A DNA stretch of 64,000 bases from VAXT01 sp963827725 (GCA_963827725.1 CAWHBM010000001.1:1178001-1242000); one strand, 5' to 3'. Positions 1 through 9,270 are shown, numbered from the stretch's first letter. Numbers and translations: made by a program. The notes: generated by a model from the letters alone, not told the origin.

Positions 1-795
1 CTGCCCAAGGACGAGCGCGGCCGGCTCGTCACCGACGAGTTCCTTCGTGTCGATGGCCGCAGCGACCTCTGGGCAGGTGGCGACTGCGCGTCCGTGCCGC
101 ATCCGCGCGGTGGCACCTGCCCACCGGTTGCGCTCTTCGCGCAAAAGCACGGGCGGCACATCGGCAAGAACCTCAAGCGGGCAGTCGCGGGCCGCGACTT
201 GCGTGCATTCAAATCCGACGTCCTCGGTCAGGGCATTTCGATCGGGAACCGGACTGCAGTCGGGACGGTGAAGGGCATTCCGATGAGGGGACGTGTGGCG
301 TGGATTGCCTGGCGCAGTCTCTCCTGGCAGGTTGGCCTGAAGTCCTGGGATCGACGATTGCGGCTGCTCGCGGACTGGGCCATCTGGCCGCTCGTCGGGA
401 GGGACATCACTCAGATGGGCCCGTCTGAGAGGGCTGCGTACGATGTCCGGCACCACGTGTACCAGCCGGGCGAGACGATCGCAGAGAGCGCGCGTCCCAT
501 CAGGCTCGTGCACATCATCGTCGAGGGCGACGTAGAGATCGTGCGCATGGAGGACGGTGGGAGCGAAGAGCTGCTCGAGACGATCTCGGCGGGCGAGCAT
601 TTCGGGCGCAAGTGGCTCGAGCGACGGCGCGCCGACGTCGCCCGCGCAAAGTCGCTCGTCCGCACCGTGGCCCTGCAAGAGGACGAGGCGAACCAACTGC
701 AGGACGTGCTGCTCTCGACGGAGCGCATCGTCGCGAGGACCTCGATGCTTCCGACGATCGACCTCGAGGCGCTCCGGCGCGAGCGAGAGTCATAA
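1..795 (+). CDS. Type II NADH dehydrogenase C-terminal part fused to a cyclic-nucleotide-binding domain (5' end outside window)
   Basis: The reading frame is open from base 1, so the N-terminal FAD/NAD Rossmann part lies upstream of the window. The visible protein begins with the second flavin-binding motif of NDH-2 enzymes (VDGRSDLWAGGDCA, first 30 codons). It is followed by the usual C-terminal amphipathic membrane-anchoring segment (RVAWIAWRSLSWQ to WAIWPLVGRDI, about 90-130). NDH-2 oxidises NADH and passes electrons to membrane quinone without pumping protons. The last 120 residues look like a cNMP-binding fold (YQPGETI, VHIIVEGDVEIV), an added regulatory domain not found in the standard enzyme. 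Whether it binds cAMP cannot be judged from sequence alone. It ends 11 nt before the next gene and probably heads an operon with it. Confidence 0.8.
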   Translation: MPKDERGRLVTDEFLRVDGRSDLWAGGDCASVPHPRGGTCPPVALFAQKHGRHIGKNLKRAVAGRDLRAFKSDVLGQGISIGNRTAVGTVKGIPMRGRVAWIAWRSLSWQVGLKSWDRRLRLLADWAIWPLVGRDITQMGPSERAAYDVRHHVYQPGETIAESARPIRLVHIIVEGDVEIVRMEDGGSEELLETISAGEHFGRKWLERRRADVARAKSLVRTVALQEDEANQLQDVLLSTERIVARTSMLPTIDLEALRRERES

Positions 796-806
796 TCGGG
801 CCCTCG

Positions 807-2216
807 GTGGCGACTGAAGTCGAAGCGGAAGCGGCAGGAGGCCAGACCGGCGCACAGCCCGTCGACGTGCGCAACTGGTTCGGCGACCTCGACTGGGAGG
901 CGAGCGCCGTCGTCGACGCACGGAGCGTCGAGGACGTCGTCGCCGTCATGCGCGACACCGGTCAGTACCCCTCGCCTGTTCGCGCCCGCGGGTCGGGGCA
1001 TTCGACAACCGTTTGCGGAGTCGCCGACGGCGGGACGGTCGTAAACATGAAAGCGATGAACCGGATTCTCGACATCGGGACCGACATGGTCACCGCCGAG
1101 GCCGGGGCGCTGCTGATCGACGTGGCCAAAGAGCTCGAGCAGCGCGGCCTTCAGTTCTACGTGAACATCGAGCTCGGGAACGCGACGATCGGCAGCCTGG
1201 CGTGTTGCGCGACCAAGGATGCTTCGATGCCCGGCGAGTTCGGTCAGGCCAACTCGTACTGCGTCGCAATGAAGATGGTGACCCCGTCCGGCGAGCTCCT
1301 GGAGGTGGATGAGAGCGACCCCGAGCTGCTACAGGCCGCCCGCTCGAGCTATGGCCTCCTTGGCGTGATCTACGAGGCCACGTTCAAGGTGCAACCGCTC
1401 CAGGAAATGGCCGTCGAACACCACTCCTTCAAGCTCGACGAGTTCGCGCAACGACTTCCGGAGCTCTTCGATCGCGGGCAGTCGATGATGATGTACATCT
1501 TCCCGTACCTCGACCGAATCTCCGTCGAGTTCCGGAGATACGTCGGCCCCGCGGACCGGGCGGACAAGCCTGCCAGCCACTGGCTCTGGAAGGTCCGCAA
1601 CCTCGCCTGGAAGACGCTCATGCCCGGCTTCGGCGCGGCTGTCGAGCGCTACGTCCCGCCGCGTGGGCTCCGCTATCGACTCGTCAACGGGCTCAACCGG
1701 GGGACTTACGCGCTCGTCTTCCCTCATATCGCGGCCAGGCACACCGTTCCGCCCGATCAGATGATCCGCTACCCGGAAGTCTCGGGCGCCTCCCGCTACA
1801 CCTTCAGCATCTGGGCCTTCCCGGAAGAGCGGTATGCAGAGACGTTGCGCAAGTACTTCCAGTTTGCGAAGGACTACTACCGGCGCACGGGCTTTCGGCC
1901 GAACATGCTCCACGTCGGGTATCGCATCGAGCAGGACGACAGCTCACTCTTCTCCTACACCTACGAAGGGCGCGTCCTGACCATCGACCCGGTCTCGACA
2001 GGAGCACCGGGCTGGCGGGATTTCCTCGACGCCTACAACGATTTCTGTAGCGAGCACGACGGCAAGCCCCTGTTCAACCAGTCCTGGGGTCTCAAGCCAC
2101 ACCATGCGCGCAAGGCGTTCGGAGACCGGATCGACAAGTTCGAGGCGTATCGCCGGCGCTTCGACCCGAACGAGCGGCTGCTGAACAAGTACTTCCGCGA
2201 GCTCTTCCAGGGATAA
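807..2216 (+). CDS. FAD-binding PCMH-type oxidoreductase (VAO family)
   Basis: A 469-residue flavoprotein. The N-terminal PCMH FAD domain shows the pyrophosphate loop RARGSGHST (about residue 54), whose His is at the place where some VAO-family enzymes attach FAD covalently. Next come VVNMKAMN and the substrate/FAD segment NIELGNATIGSLACCATKDA. The C-terminal half (SWGLKPHHARKAF near the end) resembles sugar-lactone oxidase and DHCR24-like members. The substrate is not predictable. I chose GTG 807 because it follows the upstream stop by 11 nt; an earlier in-frame ATG at 612 would overlap the preceding gene by almost 200 nt. The SnoaL-like gene follows after 8 nt, suggesting a three-gene unit for redox or secondary chemistry. 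Confidence 0.8.
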   Translation: MATEVEAEAAGGQTGAQPVDVRNWFGDLDWEASAVVDARSVEDVVAVMRDTGQYPSPVRARGSGHSTTVCGVADGGTVVNMKAMNRILDIGTDMVTAEAGALLIDVAKELEQRGLQFYVNIELGNATIGSLACCATKDASMPGEFGQANSYCVAMKMVTPSGELLEVDESDPELLQAARSSYGLLGVIYEATFKVQPLQEMAVEHHSFKLDEFAQRLPELFDRGQSMMMYIFPYLDRISVEFRRYVGPADRADKPASHWLWKVRNLAWKTLMPGFGAAVERYVPPRGLRYRLVNGLNRGTYALVFPHIAARHTVPPDQMIRYPEVSGASRYTFSIWAFPEERYAETLRKYFQFAKDYYRRTGFRPNMLHVGYRIEQDDSSLFSYTYEGRVLTIDPVSTGAPGWRDFLDAYNDFCSEHDGKPLFNQSWGLKPHHARKAFGDRIDKFEAYRRRFDPNERLLNKYFRELFQG

Positions 2217-2224
2217 ACGCGAGG

Positions 2225-2728
2225 ATGGCCGCCGGAGCGTCCGAGATCGTTCGCCGGTACTTCGACGCGGTCTCTCGTCGGGATCTCGACGCTGCGATGG
2301 CGTGCTGGGCTCCGGGCGGGATCGACCATCTCGCGCCCGTGGGCGAGTTGCGCGTGCCGGACGAGCTCAGGGCCTACTTCGAGGAGCTCTTCGCCGCGAT
2401 GCCCGACTTTCAGTACGAGGTCTTCGACATGTTCGAGACCGGGAACAAGGTCGCCGCCCATTGGCGCGCCGCAGGGTCCTTCACCGGCCGCAGCTTCCAG
2501 GGCATCCGGCCGAACGGCGCGAGGATACGCGCGCAAGGTGCCGACGTCGTGCTCGTCGAGAACGGGCTCATCAAACGACTCGACTCGTACTGGGACGACT
2601 CCGCGACCGCACGCCAGTTGGGCTTGCTTCCCGCGAAGGAGAGCCGTCAGGAGCGCGCGTTGATCGGCCTCTTCAACACGAAAACGAGGCTGACCTCGCT
2701 CGTCCGCCGCCGAAGCAAGGCTTCCTAG
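2225..2728 (+). CDS. SnoaL-like polyketide cyclase / NTF2-fold protein
   Basis: A 167-residue protein of the SnoaL ester-cyclase group. The N-terminal helix carries VRRYFDAVSRRDLDAAMACW, followed by LRAYFEELFAAMPDFQYEV and KVAAHWRAAGSFTG, which is the family order of helices and strands forming the alpha+beta barrel pocket. Members act as cyclases, isomerases or simple ligand-binding proteins, so the reaction is not assignable. The C-terminal 35 residues (KESRQERALIGLF onwards) extend beyond the normal domain and are basic. The ATG at 2225 follows the flavoprotein stop by 8 nt. Its stop codon shares a CTAG tetramer with the stop of the convergent transporter gene. Confidence 0.75.
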   Translation: MAAGASEIVRRYFDAVSRRDLDAAMACWAPGGIDHLAPVGELRVPDELRAYFEELFAAMPDFQYEVFDMFETGNKVAAHWRAAGSFTGRSFQGIRPNGARIRAQGADVVLVENGLIKRLDSYWDDSATARQLGLLPAKESRQERALIGLFNTKTRLTSLVRRRSKAS

Positions 2729-4940
2729 GGCTTCTTCTTCAGCCCGAGCTGTCGCGAGATTCGCTCGGCGAACTCCTCGGGAGAGACTGGGTGTAGTTGT
2801 TCGGTCTTAGAGGCCGCGGTGACGACTGTCGCCTCGCGTCCCCGGTCTGCGGTCGACGGCCACCAGATGCGCTCGCCGACGAGCCAGGTAATCGCCGGCA
2901 CGCAGATCGAGCGCACGAGGAACGTGTCGACCAGGACGCCGAGTGCGACGGCGAACCCGACGAGGGTCAGGTCCCAGTTCGGGATGATCATCGAGCACCG
3001 CAAAGGTCCCCGCGAGGATGACTCCGGCGCTCGTGATCACCGGGCCGGTCGCGGCAAGGGCGTTCAACGTGCCCTCGTTCGTGCCGAACCGAGCGGCTTC
3101 CTCGCGCACACGACTCATCAGGAAGATGTTGTAGTCAGCGCCGAGCGCGACGAGGAAGATGAAGATGATCAGGGGCATCACCGGATTGAACCCGTCCCGT
3201 TCGAAGACGAACGTGAAGATCGCGAGTGTGAGGCCGAAGGTGGCGGTGAAGGAGAGGATCACCGTTGCGAGCAGGAACAACGGAGCCACGACAGCCCGGA
3301 GAAGGATGATCAGCGTGATCAGCACGAGCAGGAGGACGATTGGGACGATCACCTTCGTATCGCGGTGCTGTGCCTCTACCGCGTCAAGTCGCTCGCCGGA
3401 GCCCTCGCCGACGACCACCTGGGCGCCGGGAACACTGCCCGCGACAGCGTCTCTCATTTCCTGCGTTCGCTCCAGTGCAGCGTTGCTATAGGGGTTGTCC
3501 TCATAGACCACGTTCAAGAGAGCGGCGCGGCCGTCAGTTGAGCGGCGTCCGGTGTCGACGACAACCTGGACGCCTCGAATCAAGCTGACGCGTCCGGCGA
3601 CGGCGTCGATGTCCTCCGGTTGCACCGGTCCCCGTTCGCGGTCGACGAGGATTGCTGTCGGCCCGAGCGTGCCCGGCGGAAATGCCGATCTGAGGACCTC
3701 GAAGCCGCGAGTCGAGTCGACCGAAGAGCGAAAAACATTGGTCGGGTTGACGTCTTGCTTCCAGAATACGAGGCCGAGGGACGCCACAACGAGGAAGGCA
3801 AGAGAGAGGCTGAGGTAGGCAGCCGGGCGCCGGCGCACGCGGAGGCCAACCGCACGCCATCTCCCCTGGTAGACCTCTTCCTCGGGCTCGTCCGTCGGGG
3901 CGACCGAAGCGGTGCTGGGCCAGTACGCGCGGCGGCCGAGCAGGTGGAGGATCGCAGGCAGGAGCGTGAGAGCGGCGAGCAGGACGATCGCGATCCCGAT
4001 CGCGTTCGAGGGGACCGAGCGTCCGGTAGACGCCGAAGACTCCCGCGAGCATGGCCACGAGGGCCGCGATCACCGTAACGCTACTCGCGATCATCGGCGG
4101 TGCCGCCTCTGGAAGCGCGCTCCTGAGAGCGTCTGCGGCAGACTCGGTCCGCCGCAGATTCGCGCCGTAACGCGAGACGAGCAGCAAGCAGTAATCGGTT
4201 CCTGCTCCGAACATCAGCACGAGCAAGAGGGAGGTAGACGAGTTGTCCACCGGCAGGTCGATTCCCTGGTTCAGGAGGTACACGATTCCGTTCGCAACCG
4301 AGAACGCGATCCCGACGACAAGCAGTGGTACGAGCGCAAGAATCGGAGACCGGTAGACGGCAATCAAGAGGAAGAGGACGAGCACGACAGTCGCCCCTAA
4401 GAGCTTGAAGTCGGCCTCCTTGACCGCCGAGTTGTAGTCGGCCACCACGCTGGGCCAGCCGGTCACGTACACCTCGAGCGGTCCCTCCCGCTCGATTCGA
4501 GCTCGGATCGCCTCGATCGTCGGGGTGAACTGAAGAATCTTGCCGGCCTCGATCGGAACGAGCGTCAAGGCAACCTCACCGCTCGGCGAGACCAGACCCG
4601 GAGGCGAGCCGGACGCGAATGGGGGCACGGCTTGTGCAAGGTGCTCCACCCCGCGAAGTGAGCGCGCGTCGGCGATGATCCGCGCCCGGTCCGAGGGCTT
4701 CAGCCCCCCTTCCTGCCGGTAGACGATGATCGCGGTTCGCTGGTCGCCTTCGGGGAAGCGGTCCCTCAGGGCCCTGTGTAGCTGGGTGGTCTCGGAGCTT
4801 CCGGGCAGGACGTATTCGTCGTTTGTGACGTCGGGGAGCTTTGCCCCAAACGGTGCAAACACGGCTGCAAGGACGATCCAGGCTGCAATGACGCCCCAAC
4901 TCGAGCGGCGGCCGGGGAACCGCGCGAGGAAGCGCCTCAT
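2725..4940 (-). CDS. MMPL-family RND transporter, interrupted by two single-base frameshifts
   Basis: When read across two shifts this is a 737-residue MMPL protein: an N-terminal membrane helix (SWGVIAAWIVLAAVFAPF), a periplasmic-type domain, a block of helices with FGAGTDYCLLLVSRY, then a second half with FLVALGADYNIFLMSRVREE. Those two GADY/GTDY segments mark the two MMPL repeats. MMPL proteins use proton motive force to export lipids or other hydrophobic compounds. The frame breaks near 4006-4014 (after YRTLGPL) and near 2988-2993 (after GTFAVL); removing one base at each restores homology to the final helices (LVGFAVALGVLVDTF). The total length equals a whole number of codons plus two, which fits two +1 insertions. 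Sequencing error is likelier than decay. Confidence 0.75.
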
Positions 4941-4946
4941 GGGCCT

Positions 4947-4952
4947 ACCCTA
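4947..4952 (-). promoter_or_regulatory. -10 box of leaderless MMPL gene
   Basis: On the minus strand TAGGGT lies six bases before the ATG at 4940 and there is no Shine-Dalgarno sequence, so transcription should start at the initiation codon. Confidence 0.5.
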
Positions 4953-4971
4953 ACTCGCCTCGGACGCCAAT

Positions 4972-4977
4972 TATCCT
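4972..4977 (+). promoter_or_regulatory. -10 box of leaderless kinase gene
   Basis: TATCCT lies seven bases before the ATG at 4985, with no ribosome-binding site between. The promoter is divergent from, and only 20 nt away from, that of the transporter gene. Confidence 0.5.
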
Positions 4978-4984
4978 TGGAACC

Positions 4985-5842
4985 ATGCGGAAACCACGAC
5001 CCGGGGCGTCACGCGAGCTCGAGAGCGGCGACCAATTCGGCGGATACCAACTCGAGTCGCTGCTCGGCGAAGGGGCGATGGGGCTCGTCTTTCGAGCCGT
5101 GCGCAATGGCACCGGCGGAGTCGTTGCGCTCAAGGTGCTGAAGCACGAGCTGGCCGAGGACGAGGTCTTCAAGCAACGGTTCGGGCAGGAGGCACGTGCC
5201 GCGGCCGAGGTCCAGCACCCGAGCCTCGTGCCGATCCTGGAGGCGGGCGAGGCGGACGGCCGCCCCTTTCTGGCGGTTCGCTACGCGGAGGGCGGGACAC
5301 TGGAAGAGCGGCTCGAGGTTCATGGCCCGTTCGGTCCCGAGGAGACGCTGCGGCTGGCCGATCAACTTGCAGCCGGCCTCGACGCGCTCCACGCCGCGGG
5401 GCTCGTGCATCGCGACATGAAGGCTTCGAACATCGTTTTCGATGCGGAAGGGAACGGCATGTTGACCGACTTCGGCCTGGCGCGGGGACCTGCGTACACG
5501 GTCTTGACCCGGCCCGGACAGGTAGTCGGCACGCTCGAGTACCTGGCCCCTGAGCTATTCAAGGGAGAGCGGGCGACACCGGCGAGCGACGTGTATGCCC
5601 TCGGCTGCACCGTCTACGAGTGCCTGACAGGCGGAACGCCTTTCGGCGGGAAGACCCTCTTCGAGATCGGGCTGGCGCACCTCGAAGAGGAGCCGCCCGA
5701 TCCGTCAGTGGGACGGCCAGACGTCGGGCCGGGGCTCGGGCGCGGGGTGCTCACCGCGCTCGAGAAAGACCCTGCTCGCCGCCCGCAGAGCGCTGGTGTC
5801 TACGCAGCCTTGCTTGCTTCCGCGCACGAGCACGAGGCCTGA
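4985..5842 (+). CDS. Soluble Hanks-type serine/threonine protein kinase
   Basis: A 285-residue protein consisting almost only of a kinase domain. Visible motifs: glycine loop LLGEGAMGLVFRA (about 28-40), ATP-anchoring Lys in VVALKVLK, catalytic loop VHRDMKASNIVFD, DFG in LTDFGLARG, a short activation segment with VVGTLEYLAPE, and DVYALGCTVYECLTG. All invariant residues are present, so it should be active. Unlike the PknB type, it has no transmembrane helix or PASTA extension after the domain and ends within 10 residues of it, so it is probably cytosolic. It is transcribed divergently from the MMPL transporter, whose control or phosphorylation it might share; this is only a guess from position. 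Confidence 0.85.
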   Translation: MRKPRPGASRELESGDQFGGYQLESLLGEGAMGLVFRAVRNGTGGVVALKVLKHELAEDEVFKQRFGQEARAAAEVQHPSLVPILEAGEADGRPFLAVRYAEGGTLEERLEVHGPFGPEETLRLADQLAAGLDALHAAGLVHRDMKASNIVFDAEGNGMLTDFGLARGPAYTVLTRPGQVVGTLEYLAPELFKGERATPASDVYALGCTVYECLTGGTPFGGKTLFEIGLAHLEEEPPDPSVGRPDVGPGLGRGVLTALEKDPARRPQSAGVYAALLASAHEHEA

Positions 5843-5863
5843 CACCCGCACGGTTCTCAAGAG

Positions 5864-5934
5864 AGGCGCCGACCAGAATCGAACTGGTGTGCGAGGCTTT
5901 GCAGGCCTCTGCCTAACCACTCGGCCACGGCGCC
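5864..5934 (-). tRNA. tRNA-Cys (GCA)
   Basis: On the minus strand the sequence folds as a 71-nt cloverleaf: acceptor GGCGCCG/CGGCGCC, D arm GCCGAGTGGTTAGGC, anticodon loop CTGCAAA giving GCA, and T arm with TTCGATT. The discriminator base is U, the normal tRNA-Cys identity element. Confidence 0.93.
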
Positions 5935-5980
5935 CGAGGAGCGGAATGGTATCCAGGCTCTGGGGTGCCTGAGGCTCGCG

Positions 5981-6256
5981 CTACTGACTGGTCTTGCGCG
6001 ATTCGAGCGCCGTGGGGCAGCGCCAGAGGTCTCGGTCTGCTGTGTGGCTGGCTCGTGCGCACGATCCGCGTGAGAGACCCGGCGTGCCGGTGAGCCTGCC
6101 CGAACGGCATTCGTGCCAGATGCCCGTCTGGCCGGCCGGCGTCGCGATCTGCGTGCAAGAGCCGGTCAGGTGAGCGTTCTGCAGGACCTGCTTCTGCTGG
6201 ACGACGCCGAGTGCCGTGGCGATCACCGCGGCCAGGACTGCGAAACGTAGGACCAT
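5981..6256 (-). CDS. Small secreted or membrane-anchored Cys-containing protein
   Basis: A 91-residue protein starting with ATG. It has a hydrophobic N-terminal helix (VLRFAVLAAVIATALGVV) that could be a signal peptide or anchor, then a short domain with four cysteines (GSCTQ, WHECRSG, GSCARA, LWRCPTA) suitable for two disulfides. The spaced pattern GxWHECRSGRLTG-P-L suggests a small conserved family rather than random frame. I do not recognise the family and no function can be inferred. It lies between tRNA-Cys and the thioesterase, on the same strand as both. Confidence 0.5.
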   Translation of the reverse strand: MVLRFAVLAAVIATALGVVQQKQVLQNAHLTGSCTQIATPAGQTGIWHECRSGRLTGTPGLSRGSCARASHTADRDLWRCPTALESRKTSQ

Positions 6257-6313
6257 TCTTCTGGTATCGGCTTGCCGGACCTTTTTCAGTAGCCCGTTTG
6301 CAGGCCTTTTGCG

Positions 6314-6784
6314 CTAAGCCTCGTCCAGCCTCCGCTGCCAGGCCGCCCCGATGGCGCGGCCCTCGGGTGTGACGAGGAAGTGCTCGAGGGGGACGTGTAC
6401 GAACGCCAGCCGCGCCTCGGTGAGCAGCTCACCGGCTTCCCAGAGCTCGCCGCGCACATAGACCCGCCGCCCTTTTTCCTGTTCGACCCAGGCGCGCACC
6501 GAGAGCGGCTGGTTGATCGGCACCGGCCGCCGGTAGCGAAGAAAGATCCTGCCCGTGACCGTGGGAAAGCGGTACCACGTCGCCACGAGCCCGCAGGCCT
6601 CGTCGACGAGCGCCGCGACGAGCCCGCCGTGGGCGAGGCCCGGCCCGCCCTGATGACGCTCGTCGAAGGAGAAGGTCGTCTCGTAGCGGTCTGCCCCCTC
6701 GGTCTCGGGCCGGGGAAGATGAAAGCCGATGGGGTTGTCGCCGCACCCGAAGCAGGCCGGGTCGTGCTGCGGCGGGATCTTCAG
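6314..6784 (-). CDS. PaaI-like hotdog-fold thioesterase
   Basis: A protein of about 156 residues with the hotdog helix and catalytic region of PaaI/YbgC-type acyl-CoA thioesterases: CFGCGDNPIGFHL near the N-terminus, then GGPGLAHGGLVAALVDEACG (the HGG motif that contacts the thioester), and strand LRYRRPVPI. It should hydrolyse an acyl-CoA in the cytosol. No ATG, GTG or TTG exists near the N-terminus. The plausible start is CTG at 6784, which overlaps the TGA of the reductase gene (CTGA), implying translational coupling. The pairing with an HMG-CoA reductase suggests a CoA-thioester pathway, but the substrate is unknown. Confidence 0.75.
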   Translation of the reverse strand: MKIPPQHDPACFGCGDNPIGFHLPRPETEGADRYETTFSFDERHQGGPGLAHGGLVAALVDEACGLVATWYRFPTVTGRIFLRYRRPVPINQPLSVRAWVEQEKGRRVYVRGELWEAGELLTEARLAFVHVPLEHFLVTPEGRAIGAAWQRRLDEA

Positions 6785-8002
6785 CGCATGCCGCCGCGCT
6801 CGAAATGCGCCTTGAAGAAGTTCTCGGAACCCGAGGTGGCCATCGCGGACGAGGCCGAGATCTCGAGTGCGAGCGTTGCCGCAGCAACGATCTGGGCGAA
6901 GCGGTAGACCTTCCCCGGCCCCGCGCAGCCCATCAGCCCCAGCCAGGCTCGGGCGTAGGGGAGAGTCGTGCCGCCGCCGACCGTTCCGACCTCGAGGCCG
7001 GGGAGCCGGATAGACGCATTGAGGCCGCCCTCGACACGCTTGCCCGTGCCGTGAGCCATCGAGCTCGTGCCGACCATCCCCAGGTCCTGTCCGGTTGCGG
7101 CGAACACTGCGGCGATCGCAGTAGCCGGTGTGAACGCGACGGACTGCATGCCCGAGGCGACCGCCCCGTGCGTCCCGGCCCAGGAGAGCTCCAGCAGGTC
7201 GTCGATCGTGGTGCGCAGCACCCGCCGCACCGCCTCCTCGGTGAGCGTCACTTCTGCGATCACTGTCTTGCCGTGCCCTCCGCGCTCGAAATAGCGATGC
7301 GAGGGCTTCTTGTCGCCGCCCATGTTCGCCTCGAGGATCGCGCGCTCCGGTTTCGTGGGCGCGTGCTCCATCACGTAGCCCATGTTCAGCGCGTAGGCGT
7401 TGCGGGTCATCATGTTCGGTCCGCAGGCATCGCCGGTCGTGAAGGCCCACATGACGTGGCAGAGCGGGCCGGCGACGTAGGTCTCGACCTCCCGCAGCTT
7501 TGCGTAGCGCGAGATCCAGTCGTCGTCGCGCTCCACCAGCCAGTCGCGCATCTTCGGCAGCTCGGCCTCGATCCAGCGCGCGAGGGCCGCGGCCTCCTCG
7601 GCCGAGCGGCAGGTAAACGCCGAAGCGCGCGTCATCCGGTCGCGGAGCACCTCGGTGCGAAAGCCACCCGATTCCGCCGCAGCTCGTGCGCCGCGGTAGA
7701 GCGAGTCCGAGAGCGAGCCCTCGGTGTGCGCAAGTGGGACGTAGACCTCGTCGCTTCCGCGGCCGCGCTCGACGAGTTGTCCCGTCCGGCTCGGTCAGCT
7801 CGTACTCGCCGAGCGAGATCGGGATCGGCCCGATCACCGCCGTCGGGATCACCGAAACGCCTGTGAGCGCCTCCTGGGCCTCGACCCAGGGGGTCAGGTC
7901 CTGCTCGAAGACCTCGGTGTCGATCCGGCCGTCGAGTGCGGCTTGGCGCGCCTTGATCGAGTCCGCATCGTTCTTGCGCGGCCATTTCCTGAGTTCCACG
8001 AA
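6781..8002 (-). CDS. Divergent HMG-CoA reductase-like protein, one apparent frameshift
   Basis: Across one +1 shift near 7780 this encodes about 406 residues resembling the catalytic domain of HMG-CoA reductase, which makes mevalonate from HMG-CoA with NAD(P)H. Catalytic Glu sits in LAHTEGSLSD, Lys in GGDKKPSHRY and Asp in AATGQDLGMV; GDACGPNMMTRNAY matches the GDAMGMNM segment and VGGGTTLPYARAWL the glycine-rich C-terminal part. A His near the end (FKAHFERGG) may be the fourth catalytic residue. Several family signatures are altered (FTPATAI in place of the NAHASN stretch), so it is a distant member. The start is uncertain: GTG 8002 is used here because TTG 8038 would overlap the divergent gene. 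Confidence 0.7.
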
Positions 8003-8010
8003 CGGGACGA

Positions 8011-8016
8011 TAATCT
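8011..8016 (+). promoter_or_regulatory. -10 box of leaderless ferritin-like gene
   Basis: TAATCT lies seven bases before the ATG at 8024 and no Shine-Dalgarno sequence intervenes. Confidence 0.5.
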
Positions 8017-8023
8017 GCGCCGG

Positions 8024-8838
8024 ATGCCCACCGAGCAAATCGTGGAAGAGAAAAGTGACGATCGCGCTGCGTTCGCAGGTGTCCTGCGCTTCTACGAGCT
8101 GGCCAAGAAACAGGAATGGCAGGTGCGAGACCTGCCCTGGGGGAGATCCCGCCGATCCCGGAAGGGAAGGGCTCTCCGCAGCGGAAAGCGCGCCGCCAGG
8201 ACATGTGGCGCTCGGTCCTCACGCAGCAGCTGCAGGCCGACGAGCTCGCCTGCGAGATGGCCGCGCAGCTGCTCAACGTCGCGCCTGATCCCGAGGCGAA
8301 GCTCTACTACTCGACGATGGTGCAGGACGAGTCGCGCCACACCGAGGCGTGGCTGAAGCTGATCGGCCAGGTGGGCGGGGCGGCCGAGCACGACCCCTAC
8401 CTCGACGAGCTCGCGCACATGACGCTCGAGGCCGACACGCTCGAGGAGAAGGTCTTCCAGATGCAGGTCTTCTACGAGCGCCTGATCATCTCGCGCTTCC
8501 GGCTGATCGCCCGTGCATCGCGAGGAACGGTGCTCGAGGAGCTCTGCAACCGTCTGGCGACCGACGACGGCATCCACCACGGTGCCGGCATGGCGTACGA
8601 GAAGGTCCTGCTTCAGGACGCGTCGAAGCAGACGAAGCAGAAGCTGGTCGACGCGGCGAACCGGCTGCTTCCGATCTTCGTCAAGCACGCGATGTGGCGG
8701 CCCAAGGAGCGTGCCGTCATCGGGCGGCTCATGTACGAGCGGGACGTGCAGCGGCTCCGCGAGGACCTGCTGGAAGGCGTGAAGCTGGCCGAGTCGCTGG
8801 GCCTCGACGTGAGCGACGTCCAGCTGCCAGTCACCTAA
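8024..8838 (+). CDS. Ferritin-like di-iron carboxylate protein (R2/AurF-type), one apparent frameshift
   Basis: The N-terminus (MPTEQIVEEKSDDRA) and the rest (EIPPIPEGKGSP onwards) are in different frames. A sixth G in the five-G run at 8139-8143 would join them as DLPWGEIPP, giving 271 residues. The body is helical with carboxylate/His metal ligands typical of ribonucleotide-reductase-like ferritin-fold enzymes: QADELACEM, QDESRHTEAW (ExxH type), EEKVFQMQVFYERLI and ATDDGIHHGAG. Such proteins bind two irons and oxidise varied substrates; the substrate here is unknown. The homopolymer context makes a sequencing deletion very likely. Confidence 0.7.
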
Positions 8839-8842
8839 GGCG

Positions 8843-9253
8843 CTACTGCTGGATCGGGACGAAGATGTCGACTTCGTCGCTGCGGCGGTAGAACTCGAAC
8901 CAGGGCCGAGTCTCGTCCACCGCGACGTCTCGGGCCAGCTCGTCGAAGGTCGGCCCGATCTTCTCGAAGGCATCGGCGCCCTTCAACCGCGCGCGGCGGT
9001 AGGCGCCGCCGGGAATCACTCCGCGCTGGAGACCGATCGCTTCCGGGTCGTCTTCCTCTAGGAGCGCGTAGCAGGCTCGATATTCCTGGGTTCCCGGGTC
9101 CCAGTAGCCATAGGCCTTTCGTCCACTGACCGGAACCCGAGCCTCCAGGTCTTGCCACGCCTGGTGGGCGAGGCCCGGAATGTCTGTCGGGGCTCCGGCG
9201 CTCGCCGTGTAGACGACCTCGACGGCGTCGCGCTCGGTGATGTCGAAGGGCAT
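8843..9253 (-). CDS. GyrI-like small-molecule-binding domain protein
   Basis: A 136-residue single-domain protein matching the effector-binding (GyrI/AraC C-terminal) fold: AYGYWDPGTQEYRACYALLE, then VIPGGAYRRARLKG, and the C-terminal ETRPWFEFYRR and VDIFVPIQQ strands. These domains bind small hydrophobic or cationic ligands, and stand-alone copies may sequester or hydrolyse them. No DNA-binding helix is fused. The ATG at 9253 has TATCCT seven bases upstream on its strand, a leaderless arrangement divergent from folD. It ends 4 nt from the convergent ferritin-like gene. Confidence 0.75.
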   Translation of the reverse strand: MPFDITERDAVEVVYTASAGAPTDIPGLAHQAWQDLEARVPVSGRKAYGYWDPGTQEYRACYALLEEDDPEAIGLQRGVIPGGAYRRARLKGADAFEKIGPTFDELARDVAVDETRPWFEFYRRSDEVDIFVPIQQ

Positions 9254-9260
9254 CCTCGGA

Positions 9261-9270
9261 AGGATAGGAC
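9261..9270. promoter_or_regulatory. Overlapping divergent -10 boxes (GyrI-like gene / folD)
   Basis: AGGATAGGAC reads TATCCT on the minus strand, seven bases before the GyrI-like ATG. On the plus strand it contains TAGGAC, seven bases before a GTG at 9278 in frame with folD. The two polymerases could not occupy the site together. Confidence 0.45.
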
